From Vandiemenella viatica (taxonomy: Eukaryota > Arthropoda > Insecta > Orthoptera > Morabidae): a DNA stretch of 64,000 nucleotides. Of the stretch, positions 11,401-26,400 are shown one piece after another. A model generated the notes under the pieces. It was not told the DNA's origin and ran no database searches. It saw nothing but the letters and a program-made list of their open reading frames with translations. A program made the translations under genes and the position numbers. The DNA lies in NCBI GenBank assembly GCA_031002005.1, contig CM061918.1, forward strand, positions 57,541,478 through 57,605,477, given 5' to 3'. Each line of letters starts with the position of its first letter. Within the stretch, counting starts at the first letter, position 1.

Positions 11401-14400
11401 CTTAAAGTTGACAACTACTTTTCTGTAGTTTCTAAGTCCAGCATAAGTAACTTTACAATCGATTGTTAGGGACAAAGACCGGATACCAGGGTACGTATCG
11501 GCTTGTACACCTAAACTTGAGTTCTTCCAAAATGTTGCAAAAGTTCGAGAAAAGTTCTATAACCATGAAAAACCTTGACGAATGCCAACTGTAACGGTAA
11601 AGACGGTCGCCACTCACAGAATTAACCTCCTGTAAAAAAGGTACTAAATTAGAAATAAAAGTTGTAAGTCAGAATCACTAAAGGATATATTCTTGAAAAT
11701 TTCAATGAGTTTACATAAAAGTAACAGTTAGGTATGGCAATCGGAGTAAATCATTAAGCCGAAGATCACAAGTCATGAAACAGAACAGACTGCTCCACCC
11801 CGAAATGAAAGTAAAAGTTCACATTGGTGAGTCACTTGGTTAAAAATTTCAAAGTTCTACGGTTGGCTACCCCGACAGTCAGCCATGTTTGTTCCGGTCT
11901 CCCATGAGTCCACGCGCCCAACTACCGCTGAATTTGTTCTACCACGAGTAACATCCTAACCCAACCAAGTGTTTCCACGAACTGCCCCAAGATGAGCAAC
12001 CGTCCTACCTTTATCAGAAATTCCCTACTGATCTAAACAACAGGCTATCTAGATTAATTTTTGTTAACGGAGAACTTTCAGAAAATCACAAGAGATAGAG
12101 CATAACGAAACAAGTTTGGTGATATGGTTGGTTTTGTTCTCAGAGCTTCCAGATCGGTGTAAATGATTTATGAAGTTTGATTAATAGGGAGGCTCAATGA
12201 CTTTAAAACTACAAAACGTCACGTCGGGAATATGAATTTGCTAAAGTTTAAAATATCAAGTTTATACTATGTTTAAAGTGTTCCCCAGCCTTTGCTGAGT
12301 TCAGTGGTGTAAAAATCTTTTAAATCGGTTAAGGATGTCAAAAGTTATGGAATTTCTAAAATGTGCTAATTATTTGGTGTTGCAAGATTTTATTCACTTT
12401 TTATTTACAGTTAGTTATGGCCTGAAACTATTTTTAAAACGTATCTTTATTTTATTTAAGTCTTTAGAAAAGTTTTTGGTTCATGAAATATGTTTTCCAG
12501 ATTGAGATTCAAATTACAAGTTGGTTTCTACGACGTCACAGGATTACGAATTTTAACTTACTTATATCTTCTGATTATTAGTTGATGGCTATTCAAGACT
12601 TAGAGAATATTAATCTGCCGGTTATTTAGTTTGTTTAAATCTACTTTTAAAACTCAGAAACTACTTAGATGTGCTGGAATTTATTATTGAAATTAACACA
12701 TGGTGTGATGCTTTAAAAATCATATTTACTGCCCTAAACTTATCGGAAACTGCGAGTTATTGGTGAATTTAATATAAAACGGTGAAATTATTATTATACC
12801 AGTGCTTTAGTGCATCTAAAATGTGTGGAATATTAGTTCTATGGTGGTTTAACCAAATCTGTTTACTTGCAATTATGGAAACCTATGGATTACGCTCATT
12901 TAGGTAAATTTTACAATTTATATTTTATTAGCAACTGTTTATTTATTATTATTATATCCTGTTTATTTACTTTTCTGAACCTGAAGTGTTGTTATCTTGA
13001 TTTTAAACTGTAGTATCATGTATCGAATGTTTACCTAAATTTCGTCGGATTTTAACTGAAGATTGAAAATAGAGAGTAAGGTAGCTTACACGATCTATAG
13101 AATATTTTACTACTAGGGAAACTAGAATTTGCCAAAATTCTAAGGTGCTTACAATAAGTATCTGGGCTACACATCATGCAGCCATTGGACTTGGCGTTGT
13201 ATAATTAGAATATTTATAAAGAGGAAATGAAATGGGGATTGGCAAGAACTTCTGTCTAATTAAGCAGCAAGAGCTATGAGTGATATGTGAGTAAGTGAGT
13301 TGCTGGTGTGCAGCTTTGAGCTTTAACATGCATTCTTATTTTTTAGAAGTGTGATATTTTACTAAAGGAAGTGTAAGTGGTTCGTACTGGGATAAAAACT
13401 GCAATAATCTTGAATAAACTTATGCACTTATTATATTTGAAGTGGTTCTCAGTTATTAAGTAAAAATAGCAATGTGTCATGAATAGAAGTTACATTCTTT
13501 CAAGATATACGGGATGACTGCTTTGTAATTGAAGAACTTGCATACTTACCTGTAAATGGTTACCTTAATCTTACAATCCCCAGACCAATAATGTGCGAAG
13601 TGTTTGCGGCAGTGAGACCTGCAGAGCGCTGACTGGTCCATGCTTACAGAAATGTCGGATGTTATTGTGTCTACTATTGAACCAACACCAGAATCATATG
13701 ATAAATTTACTGCAACTGTGAAAAATTGCTTGGGAAGATCCATCCTCTGTGGTTGCCAGTCATCATATATTCTGGGTCTCACCTCATATCTAGCTGCCCA
13801 GTCCATTGATTATAAATCATTGTTCCAAGATGATCCCTTTGGCAAAAAGACAGTAGAAGGTGGCAATCAACTTATCTCATTTCTAAGTGCAACAAAAAGA
13901 GACCACATTAAAAGAGCTGGACCTGTCAAGAGATAGTCACAAGGCATGGATACTTCTAAAACACCTCAAGAATGATCCATTGAAGATCACTCGTCATTCC
14001 AACATAAATACAAACATAATTGCAGATCAGCTGCTCATGAATGGGGAGGAATTTTAAACAGGTAGATCATCTAAAAAACAAAGAAAAACACACAGAAACA
14101 GTCAGGAAGATATGAAAAACCTCATTAAGCCCTTCAGTTTGTCAGCACTAGAAAAGGTTATTCATGAGTGCAAGACAGGGAATCAACAGGCCTCAATGAT
14201 ATTCGAGAAGAACAAATTAATAATTTTGGATATGAAGCCAAAGATTGGGTTCTGCAGCTCTTTAACAAATGTATGAGAACATATCAAATTCCAAAGGTGT
14301 GGAGTAGAATGAGAGTCATTTCGCTGATGAAACCTGGAAAAGAAGGGTACAATCCCAAAGATTTTAGATCTATAGCACTCTTGTGTCTCCTTTACAAAAT

Positions 14401-17400
14401 ATTTGAATGATTACTTCTGAATCGTATCCAGCCTGTGATTGTTCCTAAACTTATACCATAGCAAGCTGGCTTTTGTCCTGGTAGAAGTTGTACTGGACAA
14501 CTGCTGAGCCTAACACAGTTTATGGAGGATGGATTTGAGACCCATAAGGCCACAGGTGTGGTCTTTGTGGACTTGTCAGCAGCAAATGATACTGTTAACC
14601 ACCAACTACTCCTTGACAAGATCTACAATCTAACAAAGGCCACCAGATTAACCAAGCTCATCACTACTCTTATCCAGAGTACAAAAAAATGGTTTACCTC
14701 AAGGTAATGTACTGGCCCCAATACTTTTCAACATTTATACAAATGATTGGCCATTACATCCAGCTACCAGGAGCTTCATGTACGCTGATGACTTAGCTCT
14801 AGTCTCACAGAGCACAAAGCTTTAAGTTGTAGAAAGAAATTTGTCTGCTGCCCTTTTAGGCCTATCAAGCTATCGTAGGAAAAATCATTAAGATCTAAGC
14901 CTTCAAAAACTGATGTGTGTGCTTTTCACCTAAAAAATAGGAAAGTTCAGCATAAGTTAAAAGTAATTTGGTCAGGTATTGAACTGCAGACATGTAACAC
15001 CCCAATATATCTGAGACTGACACTTGACAGAACCCTCACTTATAAGAAGCACTGCATGAATTGCAAAATGAAGATCTCTACAAGAAACAACTTACTGCAT
15101 AAACTAGTTGGACCACAGTGGGACAGTCAACCACAAACTATACATACATCAGCAATGGCCCTTTGTTACTCTGTTGCAGAATATGCAAGCCCAGCTTGGT
15201 ATTAATCATCTCATACCAAATAGGTGGATGTAGTAGCCATCAATAACACCTATAGACTAGTGACAAGCTGTCTAAAGCCTACCTCAGTTGACAGGCTATA
15301 CCAGGTTTTGGGGATTGCACCGCCCAGTATCCGGAGAGAAGTGCCTGCGAACAAGGAGAGGAAAAGAGTAGAACAGGGAAGCACTCATCCATTGTACAGC
15401 CATACAACACCAACCCAGAGACTCAAATCCAGGATAAGCTTCCCGAGAACATCACGGGAACTAATTGGGTAACCTGAAAAGGAAAAAGTACGGTTGTGGA
15501 AAAAGAAGGTCCCTAACATATCAGGACCAGTTACAGTTGCAGAGTGCTTGCCACCTGGTCACACAGAGTACTGGAACATCTGGCTGTCCTTAAATCGATT
15601 GCAAACAGGAGTGGGCAGGTCCAAGGAAAACCTAGTGATATGGGATTATACTGATGCTACCAGTATTAAGTGCAAGTGTGGTGAGGTCCAAACTATGAAC
15701 CATATGGATGAGTGCTCTATGTGCCCATCATCCTAAAACCAAGAAGACCTGTTTCGAGCAACACCAAATGCATTTCAGATTGCTAACTATGGGGCAAATT
15801 GTGTTCAAAGCTGTTAATTTGTACAATATTTTAATTATATATTTGATGTGTATGATTCGAGAACAATAATAATCTTACAATCTTGTACAACCCAAGTTAA
15901 ATCCTGTACAGTCAAAGTTCTTATTTATAAATTGTTTGGAACAATAACTCCTTAGTTTGCTTGCATGTTGCTACAAACAGTACAAAGACATTTAATGATA
16001 TCACTGCTGTACCTTTTATTGTGGCATGATAACATGCAAGGATAAATTTCAATGAGCTTGCAACAGTGCCATGGTGCTCCCTGTTCTTTCACTCTTATTT
16101 TGGCAGTGGGTAACTCCTTACAGTGGAAATGATTCAGTCAACTGTGGCTATGTAAACAGTGTGCAGCACATGAAGGTGAGTTTGACATTTTGTTGAAAGA
16201 GACCCTTAAATTCCCAGTGGTAGGTAAGTTCATGGAAAAATGTACATCCATGCACATCGGGAATGTCTGTATAGAAAGTTTTTAAATGTTTAAACTGGGT
16301 TTGTGTGTGGCTATTTATATTATTGTCAGATGCCATTTCAAATGAAATGGGCAAGAGTGACCACGCTGATAGTAAGGAATTCAATATCACCAAAGCATTA
16401 AAGCCATAGAATAACTGTGAATAAGGTTATAAGCATCAGTATAATCAGAATATGTCTTTGGAAAGATAATGTATTCAGACCAGGGAATATCATATCAGAA
16501 TATGTGTAAGTGAGGACAGGAAACAATGAAAATGAGCAGGAAAATGCTTTAAGGCAATAAAAAAAAAGGAAGGATAAAGATATACGACCCAACACTTACA
16601 ACAGATGAACATGAAACCTTCCTTAGTTTTATTACCTTTCTGTTTGGTTTTATAGTGGCAATGATCTATATTCTTGTTCATCATAATTTCACTTAATGAT
16701 ACTATGTTACTGACAATTGGATACATTTGCTATAAAATCATCTTAATTAGATCACTGACAGTAGTACCAGGATTATCACAATTTTTAATTTACTTAAACT
16801 GAGCTTCTTGGTCAATCATATTTCTTTAACTACTGAAAATATAGCATCAGTAAAATATATCAGTTCATCTTCATGCATCCTATTTCTAATCTTTAGTATC
16901 AAATTCCATATAACCCACAATGAAATAGTTCAATTAATATTCACTTAACCCATAATTACACCCTGTAGCACAATTACAGCATAATTATAAAGGCTCACGG
17001 CAACTGCACAAGAGTTCATTTGTCCAAATGAACATGTTTTGAGTGTGTGAAAGAGAGAGTGAGATCTATAAGATTTATACCAACACACTATTGCAGAAAT
17101 GACTTGCAATCCAACAGACACAGCAACCACATATTCTTGGCATTAACACTTCATTTTGTAAAGTTACAAATAAAAAATACTGACAACAGACTAACACTGA
17201 CAGCAAGGCTATGTCAGCAAGGATTTGTGTACCTTATTGGCTAATGGTATATGGTACATAAATCACCCTTAACTGTTGGGTGTGGTATACAGGGCAGTGT
17301 ATTATGAAATGAGGATATTCTGTTTGTTGATGCTATATCAGTACTAGTAACACGTAAAACAAATACGTCAGCAACCTATTAATAAAACTGCCTGGTAGCT

Positions 17401-20400
17401 GCCACCATGATCTCCTAATGACCATCTAGTAATAAATTGCAATCAAACTGTACTTCTGAACAATTCAAAATATGCATGTTTCCAATTCAAATAAGCTTTG
17501 AATGATCAACATAACTTTAAATCAATATTTTAGGTTACTCAATTCTCTACGATCTGAAATGGAATAACCGTATCCAATATTTAAATTCTAAAGTCTTCTA
17601 TACATTTAGAATTTTAAAATCAGACACAAAGAAACAAACTATGAAAAGAGCATTCTTTTGTTATTTTCATTATATTCTGGGATTCATCACCAGCTGTATT
17701 AAGTACTTCTATAGATGAGAAGACAGCATTTTGAATAATAACCTAAAGAAAAATATGAGTTTCATGCAATCATTTACTATTTAGATGTATCTTATGGGTT
17801 TTTGTTTTGAAATCAGAATCTATCCACTACTGGCTTGCTAGGCCTGTCGTAGCTTCACCTACAGCTACCGTATCAGTGAAGGAAAGGAATGGACTAAAAC
17901 AAGGAAGTGCCTTATCACCACTACTCTTCATTGTAATCATGGATGAAATAATGCAGAAGGTGGCAGTGAGGATGGGAGAGGAAAACATGAAGGTGATGGC
18001 TTTTGCGGATGATCTGATGATCTGGGGAGGTGAAGAAGAGGAAGTGCAGTGGCAGTTGGATGTATGGACAGACAGTATGGAGGAATATGGCCTGAAATTT
18101 AATGTAAAGAACTGTGAGTACATGCTAACAACTAGGAAAAAGAATAGAGTAGCCCAAGGAATTGTGATGGTAGGGGAACAACTAAAGAAGGTAAACAGGT
18201 TCAAATACTTGGGGAGTGTATTAGAGGAATGTGGAGGAAATGATGTCGAGATAAATGAAAGAGGAAGACAAGCAGAGGCGTTCCTAAGGAGCATTAGAAG
18301 CCTGATATGGAATAAAGAGGTGCCACAGAGAAGCAAGAGAGTAATCTATCAAACGTACTATGTGCCTATCTTAACTTATGCTGCTGAAACGTGGACAATG
18401 AAAAAGCGGGACATCAGCAGAGTACAAGCAAGTGAAATGAAGTTTTGAAGAGGTAGAATGGGAGTCACTAAAATTGACAGAATAAAGAATGAAGTGATTA
18501 GACGCACCATGAAAGAGGAACCCCTACAGGAAAGGGTATTGAGGACCAGACTGAGATGGTATGGACATGTCAAGAGAATGGGGGCTCAGAGAATCCCGAG
18601 AAAGATCCATGAAATTAAGATGCAAGGTAAATGACCCAGAGGAAGACCAAGAGATGGATGGCTGAAAGGAGTAGAGGAGGGTGTATGGAAGAGAGGAGAG
18701 GACTGGAACAAAGTGGTGACAGAGAGGTGGTGGGATGAAAGAAGCCAATGGATAGGCTTGTGCATAATGCAGACCTGGCCAGAGGCCGGAAACTGTTGAG
18801 GATGATGATGTGATGATGATGATGATGTATCTTATGGGTGAAGAATCAGTGCTTTAAAAAAACAGCATAATAAATCATTACTATATAAGAAAAATATTGC
18901 ATATACAAGTATTAAAAAATATAATTTCTTTAAGAGATTAAGCTATTTAATGCACTCCCCCAGTATATACGTTAATGATTTATGCAACATAATAAGGGGG
19001 ACGAAAGATTATTTGCCGATGATGCTATTATTTATCATGAAATCACAACCTGACAGCGCTTTGTTACAAGCCGATATTATGAAAATAATTGCATGGTGTA
19101 AAAATTGGCAGTTGGCGTTAAACACTAAAAAGTGCCAAGTAATGCATGTAAGTAAGAAGATGATATCATTTAGCTTTTAGAATGGTATATTCCACTAAAT
19201 ACCTAGGGGTAACAATTGGTAATAATTTGTCGTGGAATGAGCATATCGAGAATGTAATTGGGACAGCAAATCGTATGCTTCGATTTTTAGGTCGTAATTT
19301 AAAACAATGCACTTTGGAAGTTAAATCGATTGCATACAAGTCACTAGTGCAGCCTCACTTAGAATATTGTTGCTCTGTATGGGGTCCCCATCAAAAGGAA
19401 TTAATGGAGGCATTAGAGATGGTACAAAGAAGAACCGCACGATTTGTGACAGGTATATATAGTTGGAGGTAAAGCGTAAGTGAGATATTGAAGGAGTTAG
19501 GTTGGGAAGGCCTGGAACACAGAAGGCGTTGCTCTCGATGGAAGCTAATTGAAAAATTAATGACTGACATATTTCAGAATGACAGCAAACAAATATTGCT
19601 ACCAGCAACATTCGTATCTCAGAATGACTGTGAAAATAAGATTAGAGAAATCAGGGCCAGAACCGATTCTTTTCTGTATTCATTTTTTCCACGAGCGATT
19701 AGGGAATGGAATAGAACGGATTTACCGGGTGAGTAAACTTAAAATCCGACAGGAGTAACTTTCGATAAAGTACTCCGGCCATCCGGTTTTCCATGGTTTT
19801 CCCAGATCACTGCACGCTAATGCTGGGATGGATCCTCACAATAGCCCATGGGCACCTCCTGCCATATCCCGTATATCCCTTCCAAAGTTAGGTGCAATGC
19901 ACTCTCCGCCAAACACGTTTAGTGAATCGTGGAGTAATAGTAATAGCGTAAAAACATTTTTTAGAATTTAAATTTTTTAGAAATTTTTGGTGTCATACCT
20001 TCAATGCTACCACTTATTCTGAGCAGATGGATATTTCAATATATATATATAATCAAAGGTGCTAGGTGGCAACAAGTGGTGGGTGATGTGGGGGATTGAT
20101 CCTGTAGAAGAGACCCCAAATATCCCCACAGCTACTAATTAGCATAAGAACCTCTTTCTTCCTATTTTTTCCTTGCACACCCCTATTACTAAGGGCTTAC
20201 TACACCTGTGGCTTCAGGGAATACTCTGATTCCTCTGACTATGAAACAAGATTTGTGGCAGCAGGCATGAGCAGTTACAGGATGGTCTAGATTTTTAGAG
20301 TAAACTGTTTGTCTGTGTAAGCATCCTCTTTCATGAAAGACTGCACAAAACTTTTAGTTTTAGCTTCTGTGGTATCACTTGCTATGGTAAAATTCATGCA

Positions 20401-23400
20401 GTTACACTTTCATTTTTCCTTTGTTTTATAGCTTAATAATAATTGCTATAATCATACTGATGATTTGTGCTTGTCCACAGGTGCATATTTCAGAAGCTGA
20501 AAAAGTGCACTTTACTGACACATTTAGAACTGGATGATACAAATGGCAGCCGTGTGTTAGACGATGAGGAAATAGGGGCTTTCACTACACTGGGCCATCT
20601 CTCAACAATCCGTTCTTTGATTGTAAAGAGTTATTGGTTATGTTCAGTTCGAGGGGTCGTGCGAGCTGTCAAGTAAGCATTTTAACTTCCTCAAAACTAT
20701 TGTTTAATAAACTCACCTTAAATTTACTTAAGCAAACATTAAAATATTTCACTTTTTGTTTATCTTCATGTTTTTGTATTTATTTGCTATAATGTGTCAT
20801 AAACAGTGATTGGTTTCTGTATGCTTATCTAAACTGAACTAATGTAGTTGATGTGTAATAGTTGCTGCAATTAAAATGTGGAAGTTCTCAGTTTTTCAGA
20901 TATTCTATTACCATTTTTTCTACATTCTGTCTTGTAGATCTGGTGGACTATCACAGCTGCAGGTGCTTGAAATATATGACTGCAAAATGGAGGATAATTT
21001 TATGGAGGCCATTTGTACAACCTGTGGTGAACTTCAAAAATTGTGTCTGAAATATTGTACAAACCTCAGTGATGATTCTCTGAGGCAATTATATCACCTC
21101 CAAAAGCTTGAAATGTATGTGGCTGGTTTACTAAATCTGATTTTATGAAAATAATATACATTATATATTATTATATATACTAAGATAAAGTAGACCCATC
21201 ACTTACAAAAATGGAAGACAAATTTACTGTGGTCACTAAAAATATTAAACAATTTGTTTGCTTAAAGCATCAGAAGTTGAAGTATATGGCTTGGTTTTCA
21301 CAAGAACCCATGGTCATCAAGGGTGCTCATGTGATTTGAACATGATGATGATTTATACTGAAATATTATTCATGTGTTTACTGTGGCCCTTCTTTATTCA
21401 TCTGTGGTCAGTGTTGGATTTACTTTCCCTGTCCTTCCTTATTTTCAATGTCACTGTCATCCAATTGATTGACTCCCTAAATAAATGACAAACCAAAACA
21501 CAGCTCTGGTCTGATGTATTCAAAACCAACAAATGCACTTTTGGTGGATGCAATGAGACCCCCAATAGACATAATACAGTAATTTATTGACTGTAAATTC
21601 TAAATTGAAACATATGGGCAGTGAACAGTAACCTTATTTACAAATTGGAATACCTAAATAAATTATGCACACATGAGTGATATTGCAGATAAATAATTTT
21701 ATATATTGTTTTACAACTGCCTGCACTAGAAAAAGTTGTATCAAAGTAAAAACACACTGTTCTTGCATTTGTTAACACTTCCAACAGTTCGATAATGAGT
21801 TTGACCACCAACAGTTATCAATTATGTGATATCACACACACTGTTCCTCACAACGAAGTGGCTGTCTTTTCCCATTTCACTGCCTACCTTCACTGTTCTG
21901 AATTATTTAATCAACCCGACACCTCGCTGAACATTACCTCACTATATCCTGTACTAATTAATTCATACTTCACGTTTTGTCAGAACCATGCATAACACAT
22001 GACTTGCCTACCGGCAATAGCGGCCACAACTCCCCGAGTCCTGCTCCAGACTGCCAAAACTTGTCACATGACGTTCCGACACTGATATACCCTGTATACT
22101 TACAACAGGACTAAAAAGTTTCAATTGCAGACACAAAATGTTTATCACTTTCTTAAAAACAAAAAGGACAGAAATCTGTGTATACCATTCAATACTATTT
22201 TGAAGGAAATTATGTTTTGATGTGTCATTTAACGATTATGCTGATGTTGACCACTGAGGAGATATCCGATACAAGAGCCTCAGTTCATGCAAATTTGTAT
22301 GGATGGTGTGAAGAGAGGCAGGGCTATAGATTGCACTTATACTCCACTGAAGCAGTAGCTAACAAGATAATGAAAGCCTAAATATGAATTATACAGCAGA
22401 AATGATGATAACTTTTGAATATGCATTGCTTGCCTTGGAAATGGCAATCCTCATACTGACAGCATCCAAATCTTCCTTACAAGTTGCCACTGAAATGTGT
22501 GCTCTATTCCAATTAAATTAAAATGATTTTAGCTTTTAAAAATAAAGATCAGAAAGACTTCTTGGTGACGAAAATCCTGCATACAACAATAAACTCATCA
22601 GTCAGTCTATACAAAAATGTCTTATTTATGTGGTAAAGACACGTATGGGAACATAAGGAAATGAGGAGGCACTTCAATTAGGAATGAGAACAGCAGGAAA
22701 TGGCAGAAAAAATAAGAAAATAAGGGATTAGCTTCAGATATTACAAACTGCTATAAAAAAGACTAAATAAATTGGTAAATAAGAATAGATTTACACATCA
22801 GCAGATAAGAATAATAATTATGATAGCATCCACCCACAGGCGTAACTATCAGAGAGCTAGGCGGTTCCGTGCACTTGGGCCCCCAAGCGCATCTCAGGTT
22901 ACCCAACCTCAGCTGAGTGGCCCCCTAAAGCTTAGGGGTCCCCATCTGGCCCAAAATATTCCCCCCCCCCCCTCACATACAAGTTTCCTTGTCCTATAAA
23001 AACTTCACGGGTTTCAAGCTACGTCAAAATTGAGCTGTCTGGTGACATTTCGGAAGCTGGCACTGGCACTGCTTCCATTGTCAAGCCCCGCTTAACTTCA
23101 CTGAAGTCTGCTGAACGGTAGTCTACTATATAGCTTGGCAATGGAAGCAGTGCAAGCTTCCAAAATGTCGCCAGATGGTTCAATTCTGACGCGGCTTGAT
23201 ACCCGAGAAGTTTTTATAGAGCTTTGCTGCCTCAAGAACGTACATAGTTATTTTTTATTATTATTTAATTTAATTGCAATGGAGCACATGATCCGGTGGC
23301 AATTTCCCTACACACCCAACTTCCCCCTATCCTTCACTCACCTACATTTGCCCTCTACAAATTTTAACTTTAAATTCTTATAACGTTTTCGGTAGGTTAT

Positions 23401-26400
23401 TCATCATTCCCCTTGGTAATTCATTCCAATCCCTGAGACCCTTACCTAAAAAAGAAAATCTTCCCACACCCTTGTGCCTGAAATTGAGTGCCAGCTTGTG
23501 GTCATGGTCAACTTTTCCCTTCCATGAACTACTTTTCATACCTACTGCAATATCTTTCCATGACTCATTGCCAGTATATGCCCTGTACACTCCCATTATC
23601 CTCCTCATCCTCCTCCTGGCTTGCAATGAATCCCATTCCAGCTCCTTTATCATATCTGTTACTGATTGCATTCTGCGATAATTTCCAGAAACAAATCTAG
23701 CAGCCCTTCTTTGAACCTTCTCGAACTCCTGTATTTGATACTCAAAATGTGGGTCCCATACTACACTACCATATTCGAGCAATGGTCTGACCAAAGTTTT
23801 GTAACCCAATTCCTTTACTTCTCTCGTGCATCCCCTCATCACTCTCTCCAACAATTGCAGGATTTTGAAACCTTTTCCTACCACCTGTCCAATGTGTCCT
23901 GTCCAGTTAACCTTGTTATCAAATGTAATACCAAGATATGTACATTTCAAGTCTTCAGCAAGCAATTCTTTCCCCACCTTATATTCATAATTGACCTTTT
24001 GTTTTTTATTTGTGTATCTAATTAGCTGACTCTTCTTTGCATTTATCTTCATCCCATGTTTACCAACCCAACTAGATATCCTGTCCAGATCACCATGAAA
24101 CTGTTTACAGTCCTCTATCATTTTAATCCTTTTATACAGCATTATCTAAGCTTCCTCAAGTTATGAATATGTCCATCCATCAAGATGATTAATGGCTACA
24201 ATATTTGTATTTATACCTTCAGCTGGAAGGGCCGCTCGCTCTGGTTGGTCAAGAGTGTTGGCTTTATACGCGGCCCGCTGCGGCCACCACTGGCGCCACT
24301 TGCTCCTTCCCGCTTGGATGTGCTGGCGGTCCTAGATGCTGTTGTGTCCACGTCTGATTGGCCGTGACCACTGGTATAATCCATGGTCTGCTGTGGCACC
24401 CGACTGGTGTCATTTGCAGGTGAGGCACACAAATGACACCTGGGACTGATGCAACTGGACAAGTCTGCGATAGAAGAACAAAGGATAGAGTTCGATAAAA
24501 CGGCAGTGCTGGACAGGCCCTCTTCCTTTTGAGACTCGGTCATAACCGAGGCATTGGAGATCCGGCTTAGAGACAACAATGTAAATAGGGATGGCGGGCT
24601 CTTTCTGAGTGAAGCCTGGAAACCTATCATTAGTGATCTCCAACAAGAGCATAGCAGACCCTCACCAGCAAATGACACCAGTTGGGCGCCGCAGCGGAAC
24701 GCAGATTAAGCCAGCGGTCATGGCCAAACAGAAATGTATACAACAGCATCTCGGACCACCAGCACATCCAAACGGGAAGGAGCAAGTGGTGCCAGTGGTG
24801 GCCGCAGCGGCCGCATATAAAGACAACGCTCTTGACCAACCAGAGCGAGCGGGCCTTTCAGCCGAAGGTATAAAGGAGGGTCGATGGGCGGCCAAGCCAG
24901 TTGAGGCAGAGACAGTCAGCTGATTACAACTACAAAATACCTGATGAAGACAGCAGAGTCAGCTGTCGAAACATCATGTTTTTAAACCACCATCCTGCTT
25001 GACATCCAACCACTGCCTGGCTACATATATAGGTTTGACCACAAATCCACTTTCCGAAAGAATAAATGGCCACAAACAGATGGTGTTCACATGGAACCTA
25101 AAGCATCCAGTTGCTAACCATGTCATCACCCATGACTCGGATAATTTCAACCCTTATTTCATGGTCCGTGGCATCAGAGTCCCCCCTTATAGCAGAAGCT
25201 CCTCTGAACTCAGAAGGTGGTAACTTGCCTGCCAGCACAAATTGGGCCCAAGTTAACCACCTGGTCTCAACTTTAGATAATACCTGGTCATTATCATAAT
25301 TGTTTTTACTTATGTTTACCCTTTTTTTTATCCTTTCTTTGCCTCCATCCCCACTATCTATATTGAACCAACACTAACATAAGGTGATGTTTACTTCATA
25401 GAGTCTTCATAGAGTTTAATTTTTTATTTTAGATTATTTTGCTCTTCCCAACAAGAGATAAATATTTATCTATGCTCAGAATCACTGTCCCTCTACTTGT
25501 CCTCTGTTTGAATTTACCCCCCCCCCCCCCCAATTTTCCTGGCCAACAGTCTTTCTGTGAGGCAGTTCTCCCACATCACCCACCTCTCATAATGTTCTCA
25601 TGTTGACAAAGGGCTCATCCCAAAAATTTCTGTAACATTTGTATTTTTGTCTTTTCTGTGTGTATGCGCCCCACATCCATCATCTATAGGTAAGTGGTGC
25701 CTCATTTCCCTATACTAATTTAATTCCATATATAAGAGCCCACACCACAGTTTCAGCCTAGGGACCTACAGATTCTAAATGCGGCCCTGCCTTTTTCCAT
25801 TGTTGGAGATTGGCAGAAAGCTTTTTGACCAAATTTGTTTTTGTTGAAGTGCCACCATATTGGACAAAGTTTAGTAAAATAAGCTCATTTAAATTTTGTG
25901 TGTGGTGTACTGGATAGCCTGACAACCATCTCCAGATGGCAAATACTAGGATTGACTCCACTTTCCACATTAAAACTACACTTGATGCAATATAACTAAC
26001 AGTTGCACAAATGTTGCTCAGTTCACAGATGAATGGCAGTAACCATAATCCACATTTATTTTTTAAGACCAAACTTGGGGGGTGTGGATTAATTTCTGGT
26101 CCTGGTCTTCTTCTACAGTAACCAATCCTGGGATTGGTCTGTGGCGTTCTTTCATTCAGCTCTACTCTCTGCCCTCCTCTTTATATCTACATATCTCCTG
26201 TAGCCAACATCTTCCATTATCTGCTGGATGTATTTTAAACATGGTCTTCCTCAATATCTCTTTCCTTCTATCTTTCCATCCATTGTATTTACAAAGCTCT
26301 CATGTCTTAAGATATATCCAGTTAATATTGTCCTCCATGTTTATATATTCTTCCGTATTTAGTTATACTCTCCTGCCTTCTGAAAAATTTCCGTTTTATT

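Larger units (their letters stand above)
24740..25000 (+). mobile_element. Penelope-like terminal segment with promoter and hammerhead-like motif
   Basis: Closely similar to 58361-58580 and, in layout, to 43287-43560. It contains GACCAACCAGAGCGAGCGGG, a TATA box at 24869, an initiator-like CCAGTTGAGG around 24897-24906, the repeated GGCAGAGACAGTCAGCTGA, then CTGATGA...GAAA. It leads into a GIY-YIG fragment at about 25000, as expected for a Penelope terminus or a non-autonomous derivative. Confidence 0.6.

Noticed and set aside
24662..24895. Overlapping sense and antisense frames in the GC-rich Penelope terminal segment
   Set aside because: They cover the promoter-like repeat and the inverted repeat, and the frames are not kept at 58.4 kb.
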